Source: RU20A sp042610495
GTDB lineage: Bacteria; Pseudomonadota; Alphaproteobacteria; Rhizobiales; Rhizobiaceae
Assembly (NCBI RefSeq): GCF_042610495.1
Contig: NZ_JBHGAP010000005.1
Span: 1 to 64,000, forward strand
DNA length: 64,000 bases
Direction: 5' to 3'
Shown: in pieces, positions 6,743 to 18,896 of the stretch
How positions within the stretch are numbered: position 1 is the stretch's first letter
Layout of the letters: every line of letters begins with the position of its first letter
The notes under the pieces: generated by a model
Seen by the model: only the letters and a program-made list of their open reading frames with translations
Database searches by the model: none
Told to the model about the DNA's origin: nothing
Translations under genes and position numbers: made by a program

Positions 6743-9700
6743 ATGAAGTTCACCAAGCTGCGCCTCCTCGGCTTCAAATCCTTCGTCGAGCCCGCCGAAT
6801 TCATCATCGAGCGGGGCCTGACCGGCGTTGTCGGACCGAATGGCTGCGGCAAGTCGAACCTGGTGGAAGCCCTGCGCTGGGTGATGGGGGAAAACTCCTA
6901 CAAGAACATGCGCGCGTCGGGCATGGACGACGTGATCTTCTCCGGCTCCGGCAATCGGCCGGCCCGCAACACGGCCGAAGTCGGCCTTTTCCTCGACAAT
7001 TCCGATCGCACCGCGCCTGCTGCCTTCAACGATGCCGACGAGATCCAGGTGACGCGCCGCATCGAGCGCGAGCAGGGCTCGGTCTACCGCATCAATGGCA
7101 AGGAAGCCCGCGCCAAGGATGTGCAGCTGCTGTTTGCCGACGCTTCCACCGGCGCGCGGTCGCCCTCCATGGTGGGACAGGGGCGCATCGGCGAGCTGAT
7201 CGCCGCCAAGCCCCAGGCCCGCCGGCAGTTGCTGGAAGAGGCCGCCGGCATTTCCGGCCTGCACTCGCGCCGTCACGAGGCGGAGCTGCGCCTGCGCGGT
7301 GCCGAGACCAATCTGGAGCGGCTGGAGGATGTGACCAGCCAGCTCGAAAGCCAGATCGAGAGCCTGAAGCGACAGTCGCGCCAGGCCAATCGCTTCAAGG
7401 CGCTGTCGGCCGATATCCGCCGCAACGAGGCGATCCTGCTGCATATCCGCTGGATGCAGGCGAAGGAGGCCGAAGCCGAGGCCGACAGCCAGTTGAACCA
7501 GATCACCTCGCTGACCGCCGAAAAGGCGCAGGCCCAGATGCATGCTGCCAAGAACCAGGCGGTGGCGGCCCTGCGCCTGCCGGAGCTGCGCGAGGAGGAG
7601 GCGAAGGCCGCCGCCGCGCTGCAACGCCTGCAGATTGCCGGCCGGCAACTGGAGGAGGATGCCGGACGCATCCTGAAGCGCCGCGACGAGTTGCAGCGTC
7701 GCCTTGCCCAGCTTGGCGAAGACATCCGTCGCGAGGAGCGCTTTGCCGCCGACAATATCGGCAGTCTCGAGCGGCTGGAGCGGGAGGAGACCGAGCTTGC
7801 CGATCTTCTCGCAGATGCCGGCGGTGCCGCCATCGAGGCGCAGGAGCGGCTGGGCGCGGCGAGCGAGACGCTGATCGACAGCGAACGCCGCCTCGCCACC
7901 GCCACCGCCGCGCGCGCCGAGGCGCAGGCCCTGCGCAACCAGATGGAGCGGCGCATGCGCGACCTCTCCGACCGCCGCGCCCGGCTCGATCGCCAGCTTG
8001 CCACCGAGCGCGCGGAGCTCGAGGCGCTGGACGAGAAGCGCGCCGATATGCCTGATCCCGAGGAGCGCCGCGAGGCTGTCGAGGCGGCCGAGGGCGCCAT
8101 CGAGACCGCGGAGGAAACCCTTGCCGCCATCGAGGACGCGCTTTCGGCCGCGAGGGCTGAAGAGGCCGCCGCCCGCCCGCCGGTCGATCGCGTCCGCGCC
8201 GAGATGAATGCGCTGGAGACCGAGGCGCGCACCATCAGCCGCATGCTGGAGGCCGTCTCCGGCAGCGGCTCCGCCACGCCGGTGGTCGATGCGATCGTCG
8301 TCGATCGCGGCCTTGAAACAGCCTTGGGTGCGGCGCTCGGCGATGGTCTGGAAGCGCCGCTGGATGAAGCGGCCCCGGCCCACTGGCGCATGCCGGGCGA
8401 TGCCGCAGCCGATGCCCCGCTGCCTGACGGCGTCACGCCGCTTGCCGCCCATGTGCGCGGCCCTGCCGAGCTTGCCCGCGTGCTGGCCCAGATCGGCGTC
8501 GTCGCGGATGAGGCCGAGGCCGCCCGCCTTCAGCCAGCACTTGCCGCCGGACAGGTGCTCGTTACCCGCCGGGGCGCCGTCTTCCGCTGGGATGGCCATG
8601 TGGCCGGCGCGGATGCGCCGAGCGCGGCGGCGCTTCGCCTCGGCCAGAAGAACCGCCTGAAGGAACTGGAAGCGGAGATCGAGGAAGCCCGCGCCCGCGT
8701 CGAGACGGGGGAGCGCGCGCTGGCGGAGGCCGGCGCGCGGGTGCGCCGCGAGGACGAGCGCCTGCGCGCCTGCCGCGACGAGATGCGCCTGTTGCAGCGC
8801 CGGTTGACGGACGCGCGCGAGGCCCTGGCCGCCGCCGAGCGCGCCGCGGGCGACCTGATGCGCCGCCATGCGGTCGCGGCCGAAGCCCTGTCACGCACCG
8901 AGACGCAGGCCGAGGAGCTGGCGGCCGAGGCCGAAGACGCCGCCGCCGCGCTTGCTGATGCGCCCGATCTCTCCGACCTCGACATGCAGCTTCGCGTGCT
9001 CACCGCCGAGGTTGCCACCGACCGTGCGGCGGTCGCCGAGGCGCGCGCCGCCTACGACGGTCTGGCGCGCGAAAACGAGGCCCGCCGCCGCCGCATCGCC
9101 GCCATCGCCATCGAGCGCGAGACCTGGAAGGCCCGCGCGGCCAGTGCGGCCGAGCAGGTGGAGACGCTGCGCGCGCGCGAGGCAGAGGCGCGCGAGGAGC
9201 TGGAAGAGCTTCTGGACGCCCCGGACGCCTTCGAGGAGCAGCGCCATGCCCTGATGGCGGAACTGTCGAAGGCCGAAGCCGCCCGCCGTCAGGCCGCAGA
9301 CCGGCTGGCCGAGGCCGAGACCGGCGTGCGCGAGGCCGATCGTCTCGCAACGCTGGCGCTGTCGGAACTGGCCGAGGTGCGCGAGCGCCGCGGCCGCGCC
9401 GAGGAGCGCCTGCTGTCAAACCGGGAAAAGCGCATCGAGGCCGAGGCGCGTATCCGCGACACCGTGCAATGCGCGCCCCACGAGATCATCCGTCTCACGG
9501 GCCTGACACCGGAGGCGCCGCTGCCGGACCTCAGAAACATCGAGCGCGAGGTGGACCGCCTGAAGATGGAGCGCGAGCGCCTGGGCCCCGTCAACCTGCG
9601 CGCCGAAGAGGAGCAGAAGGAACTCTCGGACCGGCTGGCCGCGCTCAACACCGAGCGCGAAGACATCATCGAGGCGATCCGCAAGCTGCGCGCGGCCATC

Positions 9701-10207
9701 CAGAACCTGAACCGCGAGGGACGAGAGCGCCTGCTCGCCGCCTTCGATGTGGTGAATGCGCAGTTCCAGCGCCTTTTCACCCATCTCTTCAATGGCGGCA
9801 CGGCGGAGCTTCAACTGATCGAGAGCGAGGACCCGCTGGAAGCCGGCCTCGAAATCCTGGCGCGGCCGCCGGGCAAGAAGCCGCAGACCATGACGCTTCT
9901 GTCGGGCGGCGAACAGGCGCTGACCGCCATGGCGCTGATCTTCGCCGTCTTCCTCACCAATCCCGCGCCGATCTGCGTGCTGGACGAGGTGGACGCGCCG
10001 CTGGACGACCACAATGTGGAGCGCTACTGCAACCTGATGGACGAAATGGCGGCCTCCACAGAGACCCGCTTCGTCATCATCACCCACAACCCCATCACCA
10101 TGGCCCGCATGAACCGTCTCTACGGCGTCACCATGGCCGAACAGGGCGTCAGCCAGCTCGTCAGCGTCGATCTCCAGACGGCGGAGCGCCTGCGCGAGGT
10201 GGTGTGA
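6743..10207 (+). CDS. smc: Chromosome segregation protein SMC
   Basis: This 1154-residue protein has full SMC architecture: an N-terminal ATPase half with Walker A GPNGCGKSN, two long coiled coils rich in Glu/Arg/Ala heptads, a hinge near the middle (around residues 490-640), and a C-terminal half with the signature LLSGGEQALTAMALIF and Walker B ICVLDEVDAPLDD. It forms the bacterial condensin with ScpA/ScpB and compacts and segregates the chromosome. ATG 6743 (MKFTKLRLLGFKSF) matches the usual SMC start; an upstream GTG at 6734 adds only three residues. scpA and scpB are not in the window. Confidence 0.97.
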   Translation: MKFTKLRLLGFKSFVEPAEFIIERGLTGVVGPNGCGKSNLVEALRWVMGENSYKNMRASGMDDVIFSGSGNRPARNTAEVGLFLDNSDRTAPAAFNDADEIQVTRRIEREQGSVYRINGKEARAKDVQLLFADASTGARSPSMVGQGRIGELIAAKPQARRQLLEEAAGISGLHSRRHEAELRLRGAETNLERLEDVTSQLESQIESLKRQSRQANRFKALSADIRRNEAILLHIRWMQAKEAEAEADSQLNQITSLTAEKAQAQMHAAKNQAVAALRLPELREEEAKAAAALQRLQIAGRQLEEDAGRILKRRDELQRRLAQLGEDIRREERFAADNIGSLERLEREETELADLLADAGGAAIEAQERLGAASETLIDSERRLATATAARAEAQALRNQMERRMRDLSDRRARLDRQLATERAELEALDEKRADMPDPEERREAVEAAEGAIETAEETLAAIEDALSAARAEEAAARPPVDRVRAEMNALETEARTISRMLEAVSGSGSATPVVDAIVVDRGLETALGAALGDGLEAPLDEAAPAHWRMPGDAAADAPLPDGVTPLAAHVRGPAELARVLAQIGVVADEAEAARLQPALAAGQVLVTRRGAVFRWDGHVAGADAPSAAALRLGQKNRLKELEAEIEEARARVETGERALAEAGARVRREDERLRACRDEMRLLQRRLTDAREALAAAERAAGDLMRRHAVAAEALSRTETQAEELAAEAEDAAAALADAPDLSDLDMQLRVLTAEVATDRAAVAEARAAYDGLARENEARRRRIAAIAIERETWKARAASAAEQVETLRAREAEAREELEELLDAPDAFEEQRHALMAELSKAEAARRQAADRLAEAETGVREADRLATLALSELAEVRERRGRAEERLLSNREKRIEAEARIRDTVQCAPHEIIRLTGLTPEAPLPDLRNIEREVDRLKMERERLGPVNLRAEEEQKELSDRLAALNTEREDIIEAIRKLRAAIQNLNREGRERLLAAFDVVNAQFQRLFTHLFNGGTAELQLIESEDPLEAGLEILARPPGKKPQTMTLLSGGEQALTAMALIFAVFLTNPAPICVLDEVDAPLDDHNVERYCNLMDEMAASTETRFVIITHNPITMARMNRLYGVTMAEQGVSQLVSVDLQTAERLREVV

Positions 10208-10353
10208 GGGGGCGGTTGCCCATACTCAACGTCAAAGGCTTCTAAAAAAGAAATGTCGCGGTGCGGGAACTTCTGCCGCGCTGCCGCATTGTTTCGGGCA
10301 CCTGCTGCCCGGCACGCCGGGTGGCGGAAAGGAAGAACCCAAGGACCCGTTTC

Positions 10354-10500
10354 ATGAACAAGAATGCCCTCTACCTCATTATCGGCGCCCTGATCGTCGT
10401 CGTCGCCGGCTTCTCCTATTATGCCTATGAGAAGGAAAAGCAGCCCGATGGCGTCGAGATCAAGATCGGCCAAGACGGGGTGTCCGTGCAGGGCAACTGA
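10354..10500 (+). CDS. Small single-pass membrane protein, function unknown
   Basis: This 48-residue ORF starts at ATG 10354 with AAGGA about 10 bp upstream. Residues 5-24 (ALYLIIGALIVVVAGFSYYA) form one transmembrane helix; a short charged tail ends in VEIKIGQDGVSVQGN. It resembles short conserved rhizobial membrane proteins, but I cannot name a function. It stands alone between smc and ppdK. Confidence 0.65.
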   Translation: MNKNALYLIIGALIVVVAGFSYYAYEKEKQPDGVEIKIGQDGVSVQGN

Positions 10501-10761
10501 CCGGCGTAATCGACCCGGACGAGCGGCCTTCCGCAGCGCCAGCCTCCCTCGCCGTAGCCTGAAAGGGCTGCGGCGTTTTGTTGTTTTGCCCATTCACCCC
10601 GCATTCATCCGCCGCCACCTAAGGTCACTGCTGCATTGCAACGTAAACTGTCCGAGAAATGACGCAATGCAGCAAGAAATTCGCGTGCAAGGATTTTCTT
10701 CCGTGGGGGGATGCTGTAATTCTGCCCGCGGGAGACATGCTTCCGGGTGGAGAGTGAAGCA

Positions 10762-13440
<2,679 letters not shown>

Positions 13441-13503
13441 GCGACTGTCCGGAAAGCCACAGGTCTTCCGGCCTAATGGCCGGGAGGCCCTTGGCTGGCT
13501 TTG

Positions 13504-13950
13504 TCAGATGCGACCGATGACATCGAGAAACGCATCCGCAAAGCGCGCCAGCCCGGCCGTTTCCGGCCCCGGCGACTGCGTGCGGATGGTCAGCCCGTCG
13601 GTCTCCAGGCAGGCAAAGACCGTCTCGGCCTCGCCGGTGCCGGCAAGCCTGACGACCGCGATCCGCTCGCAATCGGGCAGCAGTCCCGAGGCCGGGAGGT
13701 CGAAGAGAAAGGCACTGCCGATCGGCACCGCCTTGCGCACATGCTGCACGAAGGCCTCGGCTCCGCCGCCGTGGAACCCGTCCAGCGCCAGTTCGAAGGC
13801 GATGTGGTCCATCTTCAGCTGCGGTTCCGCCGCCACGGGCATGCGGACAGGCTGGGCTGCGGCACGCTGCGGCGTCAGAAGCCCGACGGCCGGCGTTACG
13901 GCACTGGCAGCGGGGGTCGATGCGCTTGATGCGGAGGCGGTGGTGGCCAT
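13504..13950 (-). CDS. Conserved hypothetical protein
   Basis: A 148-residue minus-strand ORF starts at ATG 13950 with GGAG seven bases upstream; ATG 13962 is a less well supported alternative. The first ~40 residues are Ala/Ser/Pro-rich and low in complexity. The rest (from QLKMDHIAFELALDG to LARFADAFLDVIGRI) looks like a folded alpha/beta domain. No motif lets me name a function. It is convergent with ppdK. A competing longer minus-strand frame and a plus-strand frame over the same DNA look like shadows because their composition is Arg-rich. Confidence 0.55.
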   Translation of the reverse strand: MATTASASSASTPAASAVTPAVGLLTPQRAAAQPVRMPVAAEPQLKMDHIAFELALDGFHGGGAEAFVQHVRKAVPIGSAFLFDLPASGLLPDCERIAVVRLAGTGEAETVFACLETDGLTIRTQSPGPETAGLARFADAFLDVIGRI

Positions 13951-14159
13951 CTGGTGCTCCATCACGGACGGTCACGCGTCCCGCCGCCTTCGCCGCGCGC
14001 CCGCCATGACCCTGTTGTTCCCCCGACAACTGAACGATCGTTAACGAGCATGGCGTTTTTGCGGCGTCGCCCCTGAGGGCCCGCCATGGCGCAAGACCTT
14101 GTACGGACTGCTTGCCCGGACACCGTGAGTTTCCCGGTTGCCGATTCGGTTTGCGCTTC

Positions 14160-14350
14160 GATCAAAGAGATTCATCTCGGCGCTGCAAGCTCTTCTGTTT
14201 GAAGCATAATCTCGTCGCCCCGCGTTTCACGCCCATCGGGCCATGTTGCAGCGCGCGGTCTGATCAAACAGATTCAGCGCAGCGCTCCAAGCTCTTCTGT
14301 TTGAAGCATAATCTTGCCGATCCCGTTTCACTCCGGCCGGTTTATGCTTT
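14160..14350. repeat. Two tandem copies of a dispersed intergenic element
   Basis: Copy 1 (about 14160-14250) and copy 2 (about 14262-14350) share GATCAAA-AGATTCA, then GCAAGCTCTTCTGTTTGAAG, CATAATCT and CGTTTCAC. Related copies occur at 39247-39330 and 42507-42588. Such AT-containing islands in a GC-rich genome resemble rhizobial intergenic mosaic repeats. No coding capacity is apparent. Confidence 0.75.
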
Positions 14351-14389
14351 AGGGTCAAAACCCAATCAGGATAGGTGACGCGCCCCCCG

Positions 14390-15322
14390 ATGATGATCCG
14401 TTACGAACGCCCCGTCTCGCATGCCGCCCGGCTGTCGCTCCGGCTGGCGCAACTGGCGGCGGTCCTCTTCCTGATGTCGCTTGCCGCCCATCGCTTCGGG
14501 CCGTTGGCGACACCGCATTTCGTGGCGCTGGCACTTTTGTCGGGCCTGCTGTCGCTGGTTGCCGTCGTGCTGGCCATGGCCGGACTGGTCAGCCTCTGGC
14601 GCGTCGCTGCGGTCGGCGGGCTCGCCTCGATGGGGGCGATCGTCTTTGCTGCCATACCGCTTGGCGCCATCGGCCTGGCGCTGTCGCTCTATTTCACGCA
14701 GCCGGCGCTGCATGACGTCACCACCGACACCCTTGATCCGCCGGCCTTCATCGTGGCACCGCAGGCCGACCAGCTCTGGCTGAGCCGTCCGCAGAGCGTC
14801 AGCCCGCTCGACCGCGAGGCCCAGATCGCGGCCTACCCTGCCCTGACCGGCAGGCGCTATGACGGGGCGCTGGACCGTGTGCTGGAAGGCGTGAAAACGG
14901 TTGCGACAGCCGAGGGCCTGACACTGACGGCCGATCGCGGCCTCGAAGCGCTGGAGCCCGACACGCCGCCGCTATCGGACGATGACAGCGCCGCCGATCC
15001 CGCGAAAAATCCGGCCGATGCCGTGCCGGACGACATCCCCGTGCCGATCGCCCGGCCCGAGCCCGCCGCGCCGATCGATCTGGCGGCCGCCGCGCTCGCC
15101 GGCCGTCCCGGCGATATCCTGTTGCAGGGCACGTGGAAGACTCCGATTGCCGGATTCCGCTTCGATGTCGCGATCCGCCTGCGCGAGGAGGCGGAGACAA
15201 CCTTCGTGGACCTGCGTATTCAGTCGCGCTATGGCAGCCACGATCTCGGGCTCGGCGCCGACTATGCCGATCGCTTCCTGCGGGCGCTGGACGCCGAGCT
15301 TCTGGGGATTGCCGGTAGCTAG
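14390..15322 (+). CDS. DUF1499 family membrane protein
   Basis: This 310-residue protein has three predicted N-terminal transmembrane helices (about residues 18-37, 44-65 and 70-95: LAQLAAVLFLMSLAA, FVALALLSGLLSLVAVVLAM, AVGGLASMGAIVFAAIPL). A soluble domain follows with the DUF1499 pattern (DPPAFIVAP, YPALTGRRYDGALDRVLEGV, FRFDVAIRLREE, VDLRIQSRYGSHDLGLGADYADRFL). A Pro/Asp-rich linker of about 40 residues splits the domain. Function is unknown. ATG 14390 is used; GTG 14375 is in frame and would add five residues. Confidence 0.85.
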   Translation: MMIRYERPVSHAARLSLRLAQLAAVLFLMSLAAHRFGPLATPHFVALALLSGLLSLVAVVLAMAGLVSLWRVAAVGGLASMGAIVFAAIPLGAIGLALSLYFTQPALHDVTTDTLDPPAFIVAPQADQLWLSRPQSVSPLDREAQIAAYPALTGRRYDGALDRVLEGVKTVATAEGLTLTADRGLEALEPDTPPLSDDDSAADPAKNPADAVPDDIPVPIARPEPAAPIDLAAAALAGRPGDILLQGTWKTPIAGFRFDVAIRLREEAETTFVDLRIQSRYGSHDLGLGADYADRFLRALDAELLGIAGS

Positions 15323-15384
15323 GGTGCTTGCGGTGAAAACCCGTTCACCGGAAATTCTCCGAGTATTTGCAGGCAAGCGCCCTT

Positions 15385-16281
15385 TCAGGCGGGTGGCGCG
15401 AATTGCGCCGTGATCCAGTCCGCAAAGGCAACGGCTGCCGGCGACAGTTCGTCGAAGCGCCGCGCCACCAGAAAATACCGCCCGCCCGGCACGCTGGTCG
15501 AAAAGGGACTGGCGACCTTGCCCTCGCCGATGGCATCGCCGGCCAGCAGCCGGTCTGCGAGCGCGATGCCCTGGCCAAGCCCCGCCGCCTGCAATGCCAG
15601 GGAGGAATCCGCATAGACGGGCCCACGGGAAAGCGGCGCGGTTACCGCCTCCCCCGCGTCGTGCTCATCGACGGCCGCAAACCAGCGCGACCAGTCGGTA
15701 CGGTTGTCGGCATGCAGCAGCGTCTGGCGTGACAGGGCCAGCGGCGTGGCGCAGTCGGCCAGCAGGCAATGGGGTACCAGAGGCGTCAGCGCCTCGCGGT
15801 GCAGCAGCCTCGTCTCCGTCCCCGGCCACTCGGTCCGCCTTTCGCTAAAGCGAACGGCAAGCTCCGGCTCGCCGCGCCGGAAGGTTACGAGGCGCGGATC
15901 TGCATCGATCATGACCTCGATGCCGGGATGCCGCTCGCAGAAGGCAGCGAGATGCGGCACCAGCCAGCAGGCGGCAAAGGTGGGATCCGCACTGACGGAC
16001 AGCACGACCGGACCGCCCATCAGCGCTTCCAGCGCGTCATCCATGGCATGGAAAGCAGGCCCGACCACGGCCATCAGTCGCGCGCCTGCATCGGTCAGGG
16101 CGATGGCGCGATGTCCGCGCTCGAACAGCGGCTGCCCCACCAGCATTTCCAGTTCGCGCACCTGCCGGCTGATGGCCGCCTGCGAGACGAAGAGATCCTC
16201 GGCGGCAAGCGTGAAGGAAAGCCGCCGTGCGGCCGCCTCGAAACTTCTGAGCGCGGTCAGCGGCAGTCGTCCGCGTTTCAT
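15385..16281 (-). CDS. LysR-family transcriptional regulator (GcvA-like)
   Basis: This 298-residue protein has an N-terminal winged helix-turn-helix (LTALRSFEAAARRLSFTLAAEDLFVSQAAISRQV in outline, residues about 9-42) and a C-terminal type 2 periplasmic-binding-like effector domain (LSVSADPTFAACWLVPHL onward). The HTH is of the GcvA type found in regulators of glycine cleavage and of many beta-lactamases. The target is unknown. LysR regulators usually control a divergent neighbour, but no convincing plus-strand gene starts beside it; the next gene, a minus-strand MBL hydrolase, is the nearest candidate. Confidence 0.92.
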   Translation of the reverse strand: MKRGRLPLTALRSFEAAARRLSFTLAAEDLFVSQAAISRQVRELEMLVGQPLFERGHRAIALTDAGARLMAVVGPAFHAMDDALEALMGGPVVLSVSADPTFAACWLVPHLAAFCERHPGIEVMIDADPRLVTFRRGEPELAVRFSERRTEWPGTETRLLHREALTPLVPHCLLADCATPLALSRQTLLHADNRTDWSRWFAAVDEHDAGEAVTAPLSRGPVYADSSLALQAAGLGQGIALADRLLAGDAIGEGKVASPFSTSVPGGRYFLVARRFDELSPAAVAFADWITAQFAPPA

Positions 16282-16581
16282 CGTTCGGATAACCTCAAGT
16301 CATGGGAGGGCAACGATAAGCTCGTTTGTATTGGATGCGCAAGCCGTGTCTGATGGGGCCATCGAGACGCCGCCGACGCCGCCCCCTGCGCCGGTCATCA
16401 GGCTCCACGGCCCCATGGCCACAGCCCTTGCGGAGAAACCCATGCCCAGCCTTGCGAGCGTCCTCATGGACGTCATGCGCCTGCTTGTCTTTGCGCCGCG
16501 CCCGACCGCCTTTCCTGACGGCCACCTGCGTGAAACTCCCGAGGCGGGGTGCCGGCGCATCGCGGTCGAACAGGATGCGGA
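16282..16581. other. Region between lysR and the MBL gene, no confident gene
   Basis: Three overlapping short frames are open here, on both strands. One plus-strand frame from ATG 16415 gives MATALAEKPMPSLASVLMDV and continues 136 bp into the MBL gene. Its first half looks more protein-like than the competing Arg-rich frames, but there is no ribosome binding site or family match I recognise. LysR operator sites would be expected here. Confidence 0.35.
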
Positions 16582-17508
16582 TCAGCCGATGGCGTATCGG
16601 CCAGACAGTGCCGGCGGCCCTTCCGTGACCACCGCGCCGCGCGATACCAGATCTTCCAGATGGGCCAGCACGGAAAGGGCTGCCGCCCCATGCAGGCGCG
16701 GATCGGTGGAGGCATAGATCACCTTCACCATGTCGGCGATGGTCTCGTCACCGGCCCGCACGCGCTCCAGCACCGCGCGCTCGCGCATGCGCCGGTGCGC
16801 CCGCAACCCGCGCAGGAAGGGGGCCGGCTGCGTTACCGGGCCGCCATGGCCGGGCAGCAGCAGCCTGTCGTCGCGCGCCAGCATCTTTTCGAGCGAGGCC
16901 ATATAGTCGGCCATGGCGCCATCCGGCGGCGCGACGATGGTCGTTGCCCAGGCCATGATGTGGTCTGCCGAGAAGACGATGCCCGTCTCCACCGCACCCT
17001 CGGAAAGGGCGAAGGAGAGATGGTTGGCCGTATGCCCCGGTGTTGCGAGCGCCGTGAGCGCCCAGCCCTCGCCCGCCACCGTCTCGCCATCCGCAAGGGC
17101 AAGGTCCGGAACGAAATCCATGTCCGAACTTTCGGCAAAGGGATTGACCTCACCGGCAAAGAGCGGCCGGGCGGGACGATGCGGGCCCTCCGCCACGATC
17201 ACCCCGCCCGTGACGGCCTGCAGCCGGCGGGCCAATGGCGCATGATCGCGATGGGTGTGGGAGACCGCGATGTGCGTTACCTCGCGCCCGGAAAGCGCCG
17301 TGAGCAGCGCCTGGAAATGGGCCTCGTCCTCCGGACCGGGATCGATGACGGCGACGGAACAGTCGCCGACGATATAGGTGTTGGTGCCGTGAAAGGTGAA
17401 GGGACCGGCATTGCCGGCCGTGACGCGCTCGACACCCGGGGCGACGGGAACGGCTTCGCCATGGCGCGGCTCGAAGCTAAGGTCGAAACTGGCCGTCTCT
17501 TCGCTCAC
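16582..17508 (-). CDS. Metallo-beta-lactamase-fold hydrolase (LACTB2-like)
   Basis: This 308-residue protein carries the MBL metal motif HTHRDHAPL, then ATPGHTANHLSF, FSADHIMAWATT and LLPGHGGPV, and a C-terminal winged-helix region (LRAHRRMRERAVL) typical of LACTB2/RNase Z-like proteins. Family members are hydrolases, some of them endoribonucleases; the substrate here is not known. The GTG start at 17508 overlaps the stop of the upstream cupin gene by 3-4 bases, so the two are translationally coupled. Confidence 0.9.
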   Translation of the reverse strand: MSEETASFDLSFEPRHGEAVPVAPGVERVTAGNAGPFTFHGTNTYIVGDCSVAVIDPGPEDEAHFQALLTALSGREVTHIAVSHTHRDHAPLARRLQAVTGGVIVAEGPHRPARPLFAGEVNPFAESSDMDFVPDLALADGETVAGEGWALTALATPGHTANHLSFALSEGAVETGIVFSADHIMAWATTIVAPPDGAMADYMASLEKMLARDDRLLLPGHGGPVTQPAPFLRGLRAHRRMRERAVLERVRAGDETIADMVKVIYASTDPRLHGAAALSVLAHLEDLVSRGAVVTEGPPALSGRYAIG

Positions 17509-17801
17509 TTGGTCTCGATCTCGATGAAGCTCATGAAGGCCGTTCCGCCATTGACGACATTGTGTTCGACGCCGGCCTCGCGGCGGTAGACCTCGCCTGC
17601 CCTGACCTTTACCTCGCGGGTGCCGTCCTTGTCCTCAATGAGGAAATGACAATCCGTCATGGGAACGACGATATAGCCGAGACCATGCACATGGTGCCCC
17701 GTATCGGCACCGGGAACGAAATCCCATCGCGTGACCCGCGTCACGGCATCGTCAAGCAGGATGGTCGGCACGGCTGGCGGACGGGCCCGGAAGGTGGACA
17801 T
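17505..17801 (-). CDS. Cupin-domain protein
   Basis: This small 98-residue beta-barrel protein has the cupin metal motifs TGHHVHGLGYIVVP (first) and HNVVNGG (second). Its start at ATG 17801 is preferred because the longer frame upstream is Pro/Arg-rich. It overlaps the MBL gene by a GTGA junction, which implies coupled translation and perhaps a shared pathway. Function beyond metal-dependent binding or oxidation is unknown. Confidence 0.85.
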   Translation of the reverse strand: MSTFRARPPAVPTILLDDAVTRVTRWDFVPGADTGHHVHGLGYIVVPMTDCHFLIEDKDGTREVKVRAGEVYRREAGVEHNVVNGGTAFMSFIEIETK

Positions 17802-18034
17802 GGCACGGATCCTCTCTGGTCGCTTGCCGACATATCCCGCGCCCGCGGCGGGGCGTAAAGCAAAAACATGCGAGCATGGAAAGCGGGCGGATGCCGGTGG
17901 ACACGCCGGAGCCACGCGGCCTGCCCTGTCGGCTGATTCCCGACAGGCAATCGCCGTTTCGGCAGGCCAACCGCGAGGAGGACGCACGGGCGACGGCCGG
18001 CAGCACACAGTGAGCCGGCCGTGCGGGGGTTGGC

Positions 18035-18775
18035 TTACAGCAGCGCGTCGAAGATGCCGGACATGGCCTCGACGGACATTTCGCCGGAATATTTCTTGCC
18101 GTTGATGAAGAAGGTCGGCGTGGCGTTGACGCCGAAATCCTTGTTGCCGCGCTGCATGACGGCGTTGACGTCGTCGAGCAGCTTCTGGTTCGTCAGGCAG
18201 GCCTCGAAGGTCTGCTGGCTGAAGCCGGCAAGCTTCGACATCTGCAGCAGCGCTTCGCGGCCGTTTTCAGCCGTTGCCCACTGTTCCTGCTGCTTGAAGA
18301 GCATGGAAACCATCGGGAAATACTGGCCTTCCGGGGCGCAGCGCGCCAGCATGAAGGCGGCAGCCGCGCGCGGATCGAAGGGGAATTCGCGGATCACGAA
18401 CCGCACCTTGCCCGTATCGATGTACTTTTCCTTGATCGGCTCGAACGTATTGTTGTGGAAGCGGGCGCAATGCGGGCAGGTCATCGACATGTATTCGACG
18501 ACGGTGATTGGCGCATCCGCCTTGCCGATCGATTCTTCCGGCAGGGCGCCGGGCTCCAGCAGCTTGGCCATGTCCACGTCGCCTTCCGGCTGCGGCACGG
18601 CTTCGGGCGTCGCCGCCGTCTGCACCGGATCGATATCGGCGCCATCGATGCCCGTCTTGCCGCCGGAGGCATCGGCGGCATCCTTCTTTTCACTGCAGGC
18701 CGCCAGCGCGCCACCGGCGGCGACAAGAGCAATCCCACCCAGAAGGCGGCGTTTGGTCAGAAGAAGATCGGACAT
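18035..18775 (-). CDS. DsbA-family thiol:disulfide oxidoreductase, lipoprotein or Tat-type signal
   Basis: This 246-residue exported thioredoxin-fold protein has active site CPHC in VVEYMSMTCPHCARFHN and the cis-Pro loop VNATPTFFING. The N-terminus has KRR followed by a hydrophobic stretch ending in LAACSEK, a possible lipobox, so it may be anchored to the membrane. It would catalyse or isomerise disulfides in the periplasm. An Asp/Ala/Gly linker of about 50 residues precedes the catalytic domain. ATG 18775 is chosen over 18793 because it starts directly before the signal sequence. In rhizobia this gene is often next to the DciA-like gene; here a toxin-antitoxin pair lies between them. Confidence 0.93.
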   Translation of the reverse strand: MSDLLLTKRRLLGGIALVAAGGALAACSEKKDAADASGGKTGIDGADIDPVQTAATPEAVPQPEGDVDMAKLLEPGALPEESIGKADAPITVVEYMSMTCPHCARFHNNTFEPIKEKYIDTGKVRFVIREFPFDPRAAAAFMLARCAPEGQYFPMVSMLFKQQEQWATAENGREALLQMSKLAGFSQQTFEACLTNQKLLDDVNAVMQRGNKDFGVNATPTFFINGKKYSGEMSVEAMSGIFDALL

Positions 18776-18896
18776 GGAGCGGTGTTCCTGCAAGGGTCAT
18801 TGTAAGGGTCTTCTTGCGATAATACGGCATTGTTTCACCAGCAAGGCACCCCCCGGGGAAAAAGTTCAAAGAAATGTGACCTTGTGAGGGCGGAGA

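Noticed and set aside
6560..8869. A 769-codon minus-strand frame antisense to smc.
   Set aside because: Composition is Gly/Ala/Arg-rich without family motifs, and smc on the plus strand is certain.
14141..14350. A tandem repeat considered as a possible second CRISPR-like array.
   Set aside because: Only two imperfect copies of about 90 bp with similar copies elsewhere in the window; this fits a dispersed intergenic element.
16415..16717. A possible small plus-strand gene between lysR and the MBL gene.
   Set aside because: It overlaps the MBL gene by 136 bp, has no ribosome binding site and no family match I recognise, so it is only mentioned as a possibility.
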